Source of the DNA: Lycorma delicatula
Taxonomy: Eukaryota > Arthropoda > Insecta > Hemiptera > Fulgoridae
DNA length: 64,000 bases
Direction of reading: 5' to 3'
Assembly: GCF_047948215.1 (NCBI RefSeq)
Contig: NC_134460.1
Coordinates: 148,732,049 to 148,796,048 of the forward strand
Part shown: piece after piece, positions 11,986 through 23,520 of the stretch
How positions within the stretch are numbered: the first letter of the stretch is position 1
Layout of the letters: every line of letters begins with the position of its first letter
The notes under the pieces: model-generated
Seen by the model: the letters and a program-made list of their open reading frames with translations, nothing else
The model's database searches: none
What the model was told of the DNA's origin: nothing
Program-made: the position numbers and the translations under genes

Positions 11986-14900
11986 ATGTCTGTTAGATCT
12001 GCATTTATCTTAACCGCTGTGTCATTTGTGGCATTAGGTATTTATGCAATAGCCAACAGTAGCAATGATAATGTAAGTAACTGCAATATTATTTGTATTT
12101 GTATTTTTTGTATTGTTAATTATTTCCTTTTGCTCCTTGCACTATTAACTTCTTTTTCAATTTTGAAAGTAGCCTGTTAAGTTTTTCCAGTTTGTTGTTT
12201 GTTAGCCATTAAATGGAATAAGCTGCTTTCGAGTTTGTTTCTTATCTGCATGAGAAACATATATCGGCATTAGAAGTTAGAATTTTTTTATGGTGTTGTT
12301 TGAGAGTGAATGATTATTTTTTGTTTGTTCAGAGACTTGATGAAAGTAACGAGTGAATACATAAAAAATAGATAATCACTATATTGAAAGTGGGAAAAAT
12401 TATATCTTTAAAATTCAAGTATGTGTGTGTCTATAAGAATATGAAATAGAATACTTTCAAGTTCTTAGTCAAAGAATTTACTTAGTACACTTAGTTATCA
12501 AAATGAATATATTATACTGTCTAAGGTTCAGGTACCTTTTTTACTTAATTTGAGTTGAAAGTTTACAGCAGCTGAAGTCCAATGTTCAAAATTTGAGTGA
12601 AATTTTTCTTTTAAAAGATTTAGATATTCATTCTTTTTTATTCTTCTTATAGACTTGTATCACAGTGTTGTGTAACAAATGTAAGTATAAAAACACTTTG
12701 AAGGTTATAAAATATAATCTAAAATGAAATACACATATATATTTCATTCAATTCATTATATGAATTTGACTTTTTTCTATTAGATGATCTTGGATTTTTC
12801 CATTTCATCCTCTCCTAAACACAGCCAACCAGTGGTGGTTGCACATAAGCATTTCTTTTTTTTTTGTCTTATATTTCAAGAGTTCAGATTTTTGCCATGA
12901 GATGATGCAATAAAATTCCATTTTGCTTCAACTCTAAGGTCATTTATGTTATGGTAAATGCTAGCGAAGTTTGTTTTTCTTTTTATACTGAGGTAATGAT
13001 ACTTTACAGTTTTACAAATTGCGTGATTTGGTTTATCAAAAGAAGATCAGTTATCACAGTTCAGCATAATTATTGATGTGAATATGATTGTGCCACTCCT
13101 ACAAATAAACAATACCCAAGTGATTTAGGAATACCCAGTTTTAGGAAACAGGCAGTGTCTTAAAGGGGAAATCACTAGGCAGGCTGCCTTTATCTGACAA
13201 AATGTGAAACAGATCCAAGCATCTTGTACATATACCCTGAAAAAGTCATTAGCTAGGTTCAGTGTAGTTAGGAATATTTAAATTGACAGTGTACAAAGTG
13301 GTGTGTAATAGGCTTAGACTAAATGTATAAGATACAACTTTTACATGAAATCAAACCCAATAACAAAGTGAAAAGATTGGACTTAGCAAATTTAATGCTT
13401 AACAACATTGAAAATGAGGACTATCTGAAAAATGTTGTGTATTCAGATGAGGCGACGTTCTACATTAGTGGGTCAGTAAAATGTTGTGTATTCAGATGAG
13501 GCGACGTTCTACATTAGTGGGTCAGTTATCAACACAATTACAGGATTTGGAGATCAGAGCCACTGCATGAAATGATCAAACATCAGCCTGACTCTCTCAA
13601 AGTTATTGTTTGGTATGGACTGTTGAATGAGTTATTGTGGACCCATTCATTTTTGTAGAAAGCACAATTAATTGGGATATTTTCTAAGATATTGCTTGAA
13701 CTTTATGTCTTTTCACAGATTGACGATATTGAAGAAGAGAAAGGATTAGTTTTCTATCAGCTAGACGACGCACTGCCGCATTATAATGCTGCATTAAATG
13801 TTCGGTGTCAAAGTGGAAGGCCGATTGCATGGCTACCAAAGAGCCTAGACATGACCCACACAAGATTTCTTTTCGGGGAGGGGGCATGTGAAAAACATTG
13901 TTCAATTGAAGAAAATCCATGACATCAACCACCTATGGAAGAGGATTGTTGTGGCAGTAGCATTACCTGACATGCTGGTGATTACATGGGAAGAGCTGGA
14001 TTACTGTCTGGACTTGTACAGGGCAACAAATGGTGAATCTGTTGAAGTATATTAACACAAAAAAAAAACCATAGAATTTACCCTTTCAGAATATATACTC
14101 ACTAGCTCCCCATCACAGCTTCGGCTGTGCTATATGGTTACTTGTATTTCCCATAACAGTCAATTCTTTTACTTGTTTTTTAGGCAAGTAACCATAGATA
14201 GATGGAGCCAGTCACACATACAGTTATGGTGGCAGTGACTGTGTTGGTTGAGCCACAACACTATACCTTTGCACCCCTTAAAAAATCAGAATTAGAAAAA
14301 TCCTAAAATTGTTTTTAAATAATTTATATCTGAAGAGTATTTGCAAGTCCAAATCTATTGAATATCTAGTTCACTATAGTTGCGATTGGGAAAATTTACA
14401 ATCATTGTTAAAAATTTATTTTTACCTTTCTTCATCCCCTTTCAAGGTCGAATTTCAAAAATCTAGAAATTGGTTTATTGACATGAAGATCACACTCGCA
14501 AAAACTTCATTTGTTACCAAGAAATTACAAAAATAACAGGTTTTTATATAAAACTTTTCCCTATAAAACTTTTGTTTTATAGGGAATTGCAGCCTCTTGA
14601 ATTGAAGTGGTAAGTCTGTTGGCATCATTTTGATGTGGGGTATAAGAGCAAGTTCTCCTGCAGCTGGACCTGTCAAAATAGTAGCCTCAATGATGTTATT
14701 TTGCATAGTTTTGATTTGCAACCTGGAGCCATTACATAACCTTGGAGGGTTAAGGTTTCATAGTAAAATAATTGGAACTCCCATTTTAAGATTAAGACTA
14801 TGACCTGATGATTTGTTTTCCCATATTTTTATGGGTGACGAGACAAGGATATCTTACACCAATGCAGAATTCAGTGGTGCCATTGAAGTTTCCCAAAATC

Positions 14901-16092
14901 GAAAAAGTTTAAGCAATCTCTGTACTTGAGTCGAAAAATGTTGGCTATGATTTTTTGGAACGAGAAGGACATCATTTTGGTTAATTTCATGGAACTTGGA
15001 TCAACAATTATAATTGACATGTACTGCAAAACACTCACCAAACTGAGACATACGATCCATAATTGACAACGTGGCAAACTGTCATCCGGTTTAATTCTCC
15101 TTCACAATGCGCGTGATGTCTTAATCAAGAAGATTCAAGATTTTTGTTGAAACTTTTTGACACCCCCTCTATGTAGTAACTACCTTGTACTTTGCGACTG
15201 CTTCCTTTCTTCTTGCATTTGAAAAAGTGGTGTGGTGGTAATGGTTTGAAAACGACGAGGAACTCAAGACTGCCATTGTCAACTGGTTCAATTCCCAGGT
15301 GGTGTTCTATTTAGAGGGGTTAAAGAAACTAGTGCAGCGTTAACGAAAAGTGCTTAGAACTGAATGGTGATTATGTTGAAAAGTAAAGTAGATATGTAGT
15401 AAACTAAAACCTGTAAGTAAAAACCTTTTCTCACGAGTTAATTTTTATTAATGACCAAATTCCCCTTACTTTATGAATATGCCTCGTAGGTAAGTGATTT
15501 CATATAGAATAATTTTTTTACATTTACTGATACTACTTTCAGTATCAGAATGAAATAAACTGATCCTGACTGTTGCCTACTAACACGTTGAGAAACGAAC
15601 AACATTTTTAATTAATTCGTTGTTACAGTTAGTTATTTATTAGTTAATATCATATACCAATCGATAAGTGGCAAATGTGAATCTTTTGTTTGTATTTTTA
15701 TTATTTTTTCAGTATCCATGATTGATTTCATTCTAGCTTGATTTCATTCTAGCTGATCGTATTACGTGCAAATAAATTTTGTTGAAATTACAGTAAGTGA
15801 GAATTAAACATGACGCATTTAGCTTTTTCAGTTGATGAACTATCCATACCTGTTTTGTAAAGATATTAATTTCTTTGAAATTAATTTAGCCCTTTAGTTG
15901 TATATCAGTAATTGACCTGTAATGTTTTTTTTTTTTTTTTTTTTATTGTATATATTATGAATGTTTGTATTTTTGCAGATCCCAGTTTACAATAAAAATG
16001 AACCATCACTAAAAATATCTGATGAAGATAGAAAAAAGAACGAACAGTTCATGAAAGTTTTAAAGGAAGCTGCTGGAGTGAAGGATAAGTGA
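11986..16092 (+). CDS. UQCC3/CBP4-like small membrane protein (2 exons, 66 aa), second frame of the locus
   Basis: Exon parts 11986-12072 and 15979-16092 join in phase 0 (GTAAGT donor, TTTGCAG acceptor) to a 66-residue frame. It has an N-terminal hydrophobic segment (residues 6-24) and a charged helical tail, SDEDRKKNEQFMKVLKEAAG. A membrane anchor followed by an R..E/N...F..VLKEAA helix resembles UQCC3 (yeast Cbp4), an inner-membrane assembly factor of respiratory complex III. The similarity is short, so the name is tentative and other small mitochondrial proteins are possible. The start lies 20 bp after the CEBPZOS-like stop in the same exon. The stop lies 101 bp before the TBCC start in the next exon, with no ATG between. 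The large intron (12073-15978) contains a transposase fossil and a Helitron-like end. Confidence 0.65.
13130..14060 (+). mobile_element. decayed Tc1/IS630-type transposase in the UQCC3-like intron
   Basis: Readable fragments follow the DDE order of IS630/Tc1 transposases: VVYSDEATFYISG (first Asp region), SLKVIVWYGLL, FYQLDDALPHYNA (QQDGAxPHxA equivalent), then a C-terminal KRIVVAVALPDML stretch. Stops and frameshifts are frequent, so it is inactive. A 49-bp perfect tandem duplication (13429-13477 and 13478-13526) sits at the first catalytic motif. Confidence 0.75.
14101..14250 (-). mobile_element. Helitron-like 3' end
   Basis: On the minus strand the sequence reads CACAGCCGAAGCTGTG, a perfect 6-bp hairpin with a CGAA loop, then ATGGGGAG and CTAG followed by T. 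A hairpin about 8-10 bp before a CTRR end with insertion next to T is the Helitron 3' signature. The 5' end was not identified, so only this border is claimed. An inverted pair ATGGTTACTTG/CAAGTAACCAT lies within the segment. Confidence 0.4.
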
Positions 16093-16193
16093 TTTGTGTG
16101 GATTCTGTGGACTCTTACTATCTTACTGTGAACATTGTAATAGTAAATTACTGTATAGTTTATTTTTACGACGGTCATAATCAATTTTTTATA

Positions 16194-17228
16194 ATGGATG
16201 AGTGTGCTGAAGAAAATTTAAAACATTTGCCAAAATCGCTTATTAAAAGACATGTTGAATTACAACAACAATTAGATAAGCAGAAAGAAGAGAAACTTGA
16301 ATTAGGTAGTGCGCAACAACAAGTTAACTACTTCTTAGATGCTTTTGGAAAGAAAGCGTGTGAAATAAATGAGACTATTGAATTATTAAGAAATGGCTTA
16401 GTCATTAAAGAAAATTTACCAGAGTATTTTGATAAGCTTTCTAAAGAACTGCAAAATTTGAATAGGTTTCTTTCTACATCGACATCGTATTTACGGGTTT
16501 ATGACATAAGAAAATGTAAACAGACATTAGAAGAAATGCAAATATGTTGTCAAGAATTAGAAGAAAAATTGTTACCGAAAAAGAAGTTTGGTTTTAAAGC
16601 TAAAAAGTATAAAGTTTTAAATCAAAATAGTGTTGAGAAAAAATGTAACGATGAAGTAGATGGTGAATTAATGAAGAATGTTTGGTGGAAGGATAAGATT
16701 AATTTAAATAATTGTGGTTTTTACAATAGAAGCGGGGAATTTCTCAAGTTGAATGCGAGCGATGTCGACGGGAAAGATGTTGAAATATCACTGCTTCACG
16801 ATTGTACTGTTGTTTTATTTGGCACACCGAGCACATTACATGTTACTAACACTGATAAATGCAAAATCTTTTCCGGACCGGTTTCCACATCAGTATTTGT
16901 TGAAAATTGTAACGATTGTACATTAGTTTTTCCATGTCAACAGTTACGGGTTCACACTACACGCAATACAAAATTTTATATACATGTTACAAGCCGTGCC
17001 ATTATAGAAGATTCAGATCAAGTTCAATTTGCACCGTTTAATTGGCATTACGAAGGTATAAAAGAGCATTTTAAACATGCTGGGTTAGATACGGATCGAA
17101 ATAATTGGAATTTAGTTGATGATTTTAATTGGCTCGCTCTTGATGTACCGTCTCCTAATTGGAAAATTATTGATGCTTCAGAAAGAGTACAAGATTGGAG
17201 TTTAAATCTTCAGGATCTTAAAAATTAA
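16194..17228 (+). CDS. TBCC: tubulin-specific chaperone C (344 aa, intronless frame), third frame of the locus
   Basis: Tubulin cofactor C joins the cofactor D/E-beta-tubulin-alpha-tubulin complex and triggers GTP hydrolysis, releasing native dimers in the cytosol. The 344 residues match the usual length (about 346). Residues about 8-125 are a charged helical region corresponding to the N-terminal spectrin-like domain. Residues about 165-330 form the C-CAP/cofactor C beta-helix domain, with NNCGFYNRSG, HDCTVVLFG and CNDCTLVFPCQQLRVHTTR. Arg252 in QQLR corresponds to the conserved arginine finger required for GAP activity. The frame is open upstream to the preceding stop without an ATG, so Met at 16194 is the first possible start. 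It shares an exon with the end of the UQCC3-like frame; a separate promoter inside the preceding large intron cannot be excluded. Confidence 0.95.
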   Translation: MDECAEENLKHLPKSLIKRHVELQQQLDKQKEEKLELGSAQQQVNYFLDAFGKKACEINETIELLRNGLVIKENLPEYFDKLSKELQNLNRFLSTSTSYLRVYDIRKCKQTLEEMQICCQELEEKLLPKKKFGFKAKKYKVLNQNSVEKKCNDEVDGELMKNVWWKDKINLNNCGFYNRSGEFLKLNASDVDGKDVEISLLHDCTVVLFGTPSTLHVTNTDKCKIFSGPVSTSVFVENCNDCTLVFPCQQLRVHTTRNTKFYIHVTSRAIIEDSDQVQFAPFNWHYEGIKEHFKHAGLDTDRNNWNLVDDFNWLALDVPSPNWKIIDASERVQDWSLNLQDLKN

Positions 17229-17236
17229 TCTGAAAT

Positions 17237-17249
17237 AATAAATAATAAA
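17237..17249 (+). terminator. polyadenylation signals of the TBCC mRNA
   Basis: Two AATAAA hexamers (17237-17242 and 17244-17249) lie only 9-16 bases after the stop codon. They imply a very short 3' UTR if used. Confidence 0.5.
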
Positions 17250-19508
17250 TCACGTTATTAGTATTTAAATATTAGTTCTATCGATAGAATAAAATTTAGT
17301 AACCTAGCATATAAATATTTTAGTTTCTTTATTAATGCTTCTAATGTTGTAAATTAATTAAAAATTTTATATTTCTTTCTAATACTCATTATTGTATTAA
17401 ATTAGAATTACTGAACTTTTATCGTTTGTTAATTTTAATAATCTGGATATTATTCTTTTTATTTTGGGTTTAAATAGACTGGTTTACCTGGAAAATAACA
17501 AGGACAGTTTCATAAGAAGGAATGCAGAATAGAAAAATAATTTCAATAAAAAGTTTCCTACTTTTTAATGTAAAAAAGGACTAGTTTGTACCTTTTTAGC
17601 AGGTTATCCTAGATATACTGTTAGTAAACTAAAAGGACGACAAGAGTACATCAGTTGTTTTGAAAAATGTTTTACTATTTTTACATCAAAAACCATACAG
17701 AATTGTAACTAATGTGAAAAGTATCAATTTTTTCTAGGTATAGGATGTTTTATTAGAAAAAAAAAATTATATAATTCTCTATTCTTCATTAATTTTATAT
17801 CAGTATAGTAAAAAATAGGTGTTTCTTGCAGTTAAGGTTTACAGATTTTAAAGTTTTAAAACATTTCATGTTAAAATAAGTATGAAATGATTAGCTGATA
17901 TACAAAAACTTTAATACAACAATCTGACGCAAGTTTTTTCTATTTCAATTGCTTAACTTCACTGGCTACGCTGGTCGAATTCAATGCAGTTATTTTAAGC
18001 TATTTGGGGCTCCCAAAAAAAATTACATCAGTGTAATTTTTTAATGATTAAAATATTTCAATAAAATTAAATTATTTCTTTTTTCTTTTGGGAGCTCCTG
18101 CATCAAGGGAGGGATATTTATTATTATGATGATTTTTGACTTTAACAAATACGTTTTGCGCATTAAATATTTGGAATAGCAAAATAAGTTTTTTTTTCAT
18201 TTCGGGGGTTCCTACAGTAAAGAGGGGGGGGGGGAGCATGTAGGTAAAATTAATTTTTAAGAAAATAATCCCTTAGTGTGATAATAAATTAAAAAAAAAA
18301 AGAACTTTTTAAAATTATTAAAAAATTTTAAAGATGTAGCCTGGTTTGAAGAAAACCAGTCAGTGAGTATTAAAACTATAAAACCAAATACAGGCTAACT
18401 TGCATATATATATGCACAAATTACTGTCTGACAAAAATAGATTTTTTGGATTTGGGAACATTGGAATAAAATTCTTTTTTTTCAAATTATTTACAATTTA
18501 TTTAAATCTGTTTTATTTATTAAATTTTTTTAAATGTCCCTTAAGGCACAAAACTTAAAAAAAGACTAATTTTTTTAGATTTTCTTTGACTGATCTATAT
18601 ACTTTCTTGTTAATAACTATAACTAGAAAGTAAGAATTATCTGATGTACATACTAATAAAACAATTTAAAATGTATTGTATCGTGAAATGCTTTCTTTAA
18701 AAAAAACCCAAGGGAATTTTTAAAGTGTGTTTTTGAAGAAACCATTTTGCAGTATAATTTTTCTAATGCAATTTATTATGGTAAAATTTAATACAATACA
18801 TTTTGTCTAATGCAATTTAATACACTTTATATTATTTGGTACTCTTAAAACAATTTGAAATGTAGCATTTCGAAATCAAATGAAATTGAAGTGGAAAATT
18901 TTTTAATTAAAATTCGTCACTGACGATTTTTAATCATCAGCTATTGTTAAATGTGCATATAACTACTTAAGAATATAGTTCTAATTTCACTGCACTACAC
19001 AAAGTTGGTAATTTATATAGTTGCTGCCATATTTTATAAGCATATTTGTTGCGACGTCGACGGGACGCCATTGGTCAACAGCATTGCAGTAGATTTTAGA
19101 GGGAGGGTGGACTGCATATGTTCATAGGTGATGAATGAAGACAATACCTTGTTGATTGCTGAAGGATTGTTTAATTGTATGCCGTCTTGGCGGTTTAAAA
19201 GAAATTTGTGAGATAACACTTGTAACATTTAACTTAACTTTAAAGATAGCAAACATAAGCTAAATAAAACTTAAAATAATGTTCATCCGAACAAGAATTG
19301 AGAGTCCATCCAGACACAACCGCCTTGGGTCAGGTATGAGTGTAGACTTGTAGTATAAGATGCTACATACTGTGCTCGAGGGAGCAGCAAGTGGCGTGGA
19401 GTGGCATGATGTCTGACAACCATAGTTTGCTGTGGGCACCCTAGCCACCACTAGGTTTCAGCACCTGATGGCAAGAGAGAGAAAAGAAAAAAGCCAATGT
19501 AAAGTATA
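17250..19508. other. intergenic, no gene recognised
   Basis: AT-rich with a poly(G) run near 18225-18235. A less AT-rich segment at about 19045-19460 (with GACGTCGACGGGACGCC near 19053) looks like an inserted repeat, but I cannot assign it to a family. Confidence 0.4.
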
Positions 19509-19924
19509 GGTCTGGAAATAGTGTATGTTAAAAGTTATGGCTAGCAAACCATTTCACCCAGATTTCCGGGTTGAAAGTCAAATAATGTTTTAACTAAAAG
19601 TAAAAACACAAATTATTTATAAAATTAGTGGTTACATGAAAAATTACATTACATGAAAGATTGGAAAAAGTGGGTCTCAGAAGTGTATCTAGTAATTTCA
19701 GAGAAAATTGTTATTAAGCCAGACAATTATCTGTATCAGATTCAGATACACTTACAATCCTGTGACCCATTTTAAGAATTTTTCATGTAAGTCAGCATAT
19801 CAACCCATTAATTTTGCTCAGTAATTTGTTCACAGAATTTTTGTACAGCATTAGTTTACCTTCAGAGCAGATATTTGGGCAAAATCTTTTGCAAGCCATA
19901 ACTTTAACATAATTTTTCCAGACA
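19509..19924. mobile_element. MITE with about 50-bp terminal inverted repeats and TA flanks
   Basis: The left end (GGTCTGGAAATAGTGTATG...GTTATGGCTAGCAAA) is matched in inverse at the right end (TTTGCAAGCCATAACTTTAACAT...TTCCAGACA). TA lies immediately outside each end (19507-19508 and 19925-19926), as for Tc1/mariner targets. A second, nested inverted repeat (about 19645-19690 against 19742-19790, sharing GTGTATCT/AGATACAC) fills the middle. No coding capacity. Confidence 0.65.
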
Positions 19925-20454
19925 TAATTTTACATGAACTTCCTCATTTATTTTGTATATAATTTATTAAGTATAATTATTTATATAAATTTTGTTTTTC
20001 TGATGCATTTAGGTTACATAACTTTTATTTGGAAAGTAAGCACAGTTAGGGTTAAAATGAATTAGTTTATTTTTATCTCATAAGTTAGTTTCCCTTTATG
20101 TTTTTATAAAATATATATTCCACCAATACAGAGACATTTCTTGTAATGAGGTAACAATTTTTATATTCACTCATCCTAGAACAAAATGTGATTAAGTAAT
20201 AGTGATGTGATCAAGCATACTGCATCTGTTTTGAAATGAGGCAACATTTTTCAAGGTTTTTACAGTAGAAGATACTAGTTGACACATCCATTTAACAAAT
20301 AGAATTCCTTTTCTTTCCCACCAGAACATCACAAATTGTTGATAATTGTGTACATTATCGCACACATTTTCACATATTTCAGTAAACTACCTATCTGTTT
20401 TCTCACCAGTCAGTGACTAGGAGGAGTGTGTCTTATAACATCATGAGATGCCGT

Positions 20455-20620
20455 GCAATGTGCCAAACTGCATGGCAGAGTGATAGCTTCTTGACCTTTC
20501 ATCCAGAGGTCCTGGTTTTGAATCCTGGTCAGGTATGGTATTTTCACATGCTACAAAATTCATTATCAATAACTGCTGGAGGGCTTATGCTTGTTACTGT
20601 ACAAATATATAAATAAATAT
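20455..20620 (+). repeat. tRNA-derived SINE copy
   Basis: TGGCAGAGTGATAGC (A-box-like) and GGTTTTGAATCCTGG (B-box-like) are followed by GGTATGGTATTTTCACATGCTAC. The same layout is seen at about 56848-56885, so this is a dispersed SINE head rather than a tRNA gene. Confidence 0.6.
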
Positions 20621-21490
20621 CTTGCTAAAACCGTAAAATCTTGTATGTATCTCCTAGTTCCAGTTCAAATGAAACAAAATTGTTTTATCTTAGTAAATTC
20701 GTTTTCAAATTGATATGGTGTTTTACTAAATATTGGGTACTTTGAATCATCAATGCAGTTTCCTAAGACAAAAAAACAACTAAAATCCAACTGGCAGAAT
20801 TGTTTGTTGCTCTTATCAGAACATGCAAGGGTCTATAATCTAATTATATCAGGCAATTCTTGCCTTATTTGGCAGAATGTTAGTCTACTTAACATTTACA
20901 TTGTTTTCTCTAGTTTACATCAAAGAATTTCTTTTGTTTTAAGAAGAAAAACGTGTTAACTGAATTCTGTTAACGTATTTTATTTATTATTTCTCCTTTT
21001 TTTTACATAATTTCATAGTTACATTTTCATACAAAAAAAATCTTATTTCAACTTAATTGTTAATTGTACTTAAAAACTAGTAACATTATTATTAAAGTTT
21101 CTAATATATCTAGTTCTGACACATGGTGAAGAGAAATTAGGTACTCCCAAGAAAAACTCTGTATGGGAGTTACCATCACATTATTTTAATTAATTTGATT
21201 AATCCAAACCATATTTAGAAAAAAGTTTTAGTATACAAAAGTATATGATTTGAACAAATGAATTACCTAATTTTCATTTCTTGATTATTATGGTCTATTT
21301 TAAGCTTGTGTTACAAAAAATTCCTGTTGAGTCCTGGCTCTGAAAACACTGATAGACAAAAAAAATGTTTTTTAATGTTTCTGTAAGTGTGATACCATTT
21401 CTTGAATTGTTTTTTTGCGTACATTACAGATCTGTAAATACAATTTTTTCTATCACCTGTAGTTTTAAATAAATTACACTTAAAAAAAAA
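20621..21490. other. intergenic, no gene recognised
   Basis: AT-rich; nothing coding or repetitive identified with confidence. Confidence 0.4.
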
Positions 21491-22212
21491 TTAAGGGAAA
21501 ATGTAGTTAAAATCTATAAAATTTATAATTTTGCATGACCATACCTGTGTTAGAATGATTTCACTGATGCTTTTTTTTTTATAACTAGCCTCAGGCATAT
21601 CCCGAATTAATGTCCAACAGTAATCAGCTAGCATGTTAGCATTCCATTTCCCTTTATCACTGAAATGTCTTGGTGGAAACATTCACAGTGTTTGGAGGAA
21701 ATGTATTTTCAAAGACATATTACATCCCACAGCTCTGTATGAAGTAAGAAGTTGATTAACAATATCATGGTAATTGTTGGATTTTTGTTTCCTGAGAAAA
21801 CGTTTGCAAACATCTTTAAATGAAGCCCAAGCTGCACTTTCTACATTATTTAACATTGAGTTAAATACATCACCTTTGATCAACTCTCTTATTTGAGGAC
21901 CAACAAATATTCCTTCTTTATCCTTCATTTACATTTGGAAATTTCTGCCTGATGTACAAAAATTCGGGACTATCCTTCATTGCTTTTACAAAATTTTTCA
22001 TTAGTCCTAGCTTGATGTGGAGAGGGGATAAAAACATTTCTTGAGGTGCAACTAAGGGCTCATGAATAATATTTTTCCCATTTGGAGTTAAGTTGTCTTG
22101 TTTCTTCCACTCTTTGGTAACATAATGTTTACCCCTAGCTTGGCTGTCCCATTCGTAAAGAAAATACATGTACTTAGTATAGCCTAACGAAATACCTGTA
22201 ACTTTAAGATCA

Positions 22213-22272
22213 CCACATATGAGGTGCGACAATAAAGTAACTCGTTACTTTATTGTCGCACCTCATATGTGG
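22213..22272. repeat. 60-bp near-perfect palindrome at one mariner end
   Basis: Two 29-bp arms (starting CCACATATGAGGTGCGACAA) are exact inverse complements around a 2-bp centre. The outer arm is the mariner terminal repeat plus target bases; the inner arm is an inverted duplicate of it. A 15-bp direct repeat (TGTGGAAAAAAATGA) follows. Confidence 0.9.
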
Positions 22273-23520
22273 AAAAAAATGATGTGGAAAAAAATGTTGC
22301 TTACCGTTTTAGTCATGTTTAGTGTTGTCTCCTTCAAAGTAGTTCCCCTCTGATTGCACACACTTATTCCAGCGCTTCTGCCATTGATGGTAACATTTCT
22401 GGAACTCATCTTCTGTAATATTCTCCAAGACCCTCGTCACAGCTTTTTGGACATCTTGTGTTGTTTGAAAATGGTGTACCTTGACCGCCATTTTGACTCT
22501 TGGAAATAGAAAAAAGTCGCACGTAGCGATATCTGGTGAATAAGGTGGCTGTGGTAGTACTGAAATTTGTTTTGAGGTTAAAAATTGCTGTACTGACAGA
22601 GCAGTATGGGATGGAGCGCATTATCATGATGCAGAATCCAATTATCAGCAATGTTGGCACGGACATGACGAACTCGTTTACGAAGTCTTTCTAAAATTTC
22701 TTTGTAGAAATATCGGTTATCTGTTTGTCTAGGAGGCATCCACTCTTTATGAACAATTCCCTTTGAATCGAAGAAGCACACAAGCATGCACTTCACTTTT
22801 GACTTTGACATGCAAGCTTTTTTTGGTCTTGGTGATCCGTTTGAGCACCATTGGGAACTTTGGCGTTTTGTCTCTGGATAGTATTGAAAAACCAACATTC
22901 ATCAACAGTGATACGAGTAACACGGCTCAACAAATCTGGATTGATTTCAGTTTTCTCTAACAGATAGGCTGCCACATTTTTGTGTTTCTCTCTGTTGTGT
23001 GAGATTTTTGGGGACCATTTTTGCACAATCTTTCTCATACCAAGATCTTCAGTTAATAGACGAACTGTTTCTCGATTAATGTTGAGTTCTTCTGCAGTCA
23101 TTTTCACAGATAATCTTCGATTAGATCGTACGATTTCACGCACCCTGGTCAAGTTGACATCTGTCCGTGAGGTTGATGGTCGTCCACTGCGGTCTTCATC
23201 TTCAACATTTGTTCTGCCTTCACTAAAAATTTTATGCCACCGAAAAACTTGAGGTCTTTGACATAACCTCCTCTCCAAAAGCCTTCTGAAGCTTACCATA
23301 AGTTGTTGCATTTTCACCCAATTTAACGCAAAAAGAAATGGCATACCGTTGTGAAATATATTGCGGTTTCATTTCTGTGACGAGAGACACAAACACGTGT
23401 TCACTTATTACAGCACAACTCACGACTGACCAAAGTCAAAGATGGTGTGCCTATGCAAGCTGCAGGGTTGCCACATCTTGCAAAGAAAAATCAGTCTCAT
23501 TACTTTATTGTCGCATCTCG
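22220..23520 (-). mobile_element. mariner transposon, 1.3 kb, with frameshifted transposase
   Basis: TA at 22218-22219 and 23521-23522 flank inverted ends related to CGAGRTGCGACAATAAAGTAA. The minus strand encodes mariner transposase pieces in three frames. They are ISQRYAISFCVKLGENA, then WHKIFSEGRTNVEDEDRSGRPSTS with the helix-turn-helix and VDECWFFNT (first Asp), then GIVHKEWMPP and WILHHDNA (second Asp), then QKRWNKCVQSEGNYFEGD at the end. Length is normal for mariner but frameshifts separate the parts, so it is not autonomous. The end near 22220 carries an extra inverted copy of the terminal repeat. Confidence 0.9.

Noticed and set aside
16089..16193. N-terminal extension of TBCC to 16089
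   Set aside because: It would need a GTG start overlapping the stop of the preceding frame; the ATG at 16194 gives the normal TBCC length.
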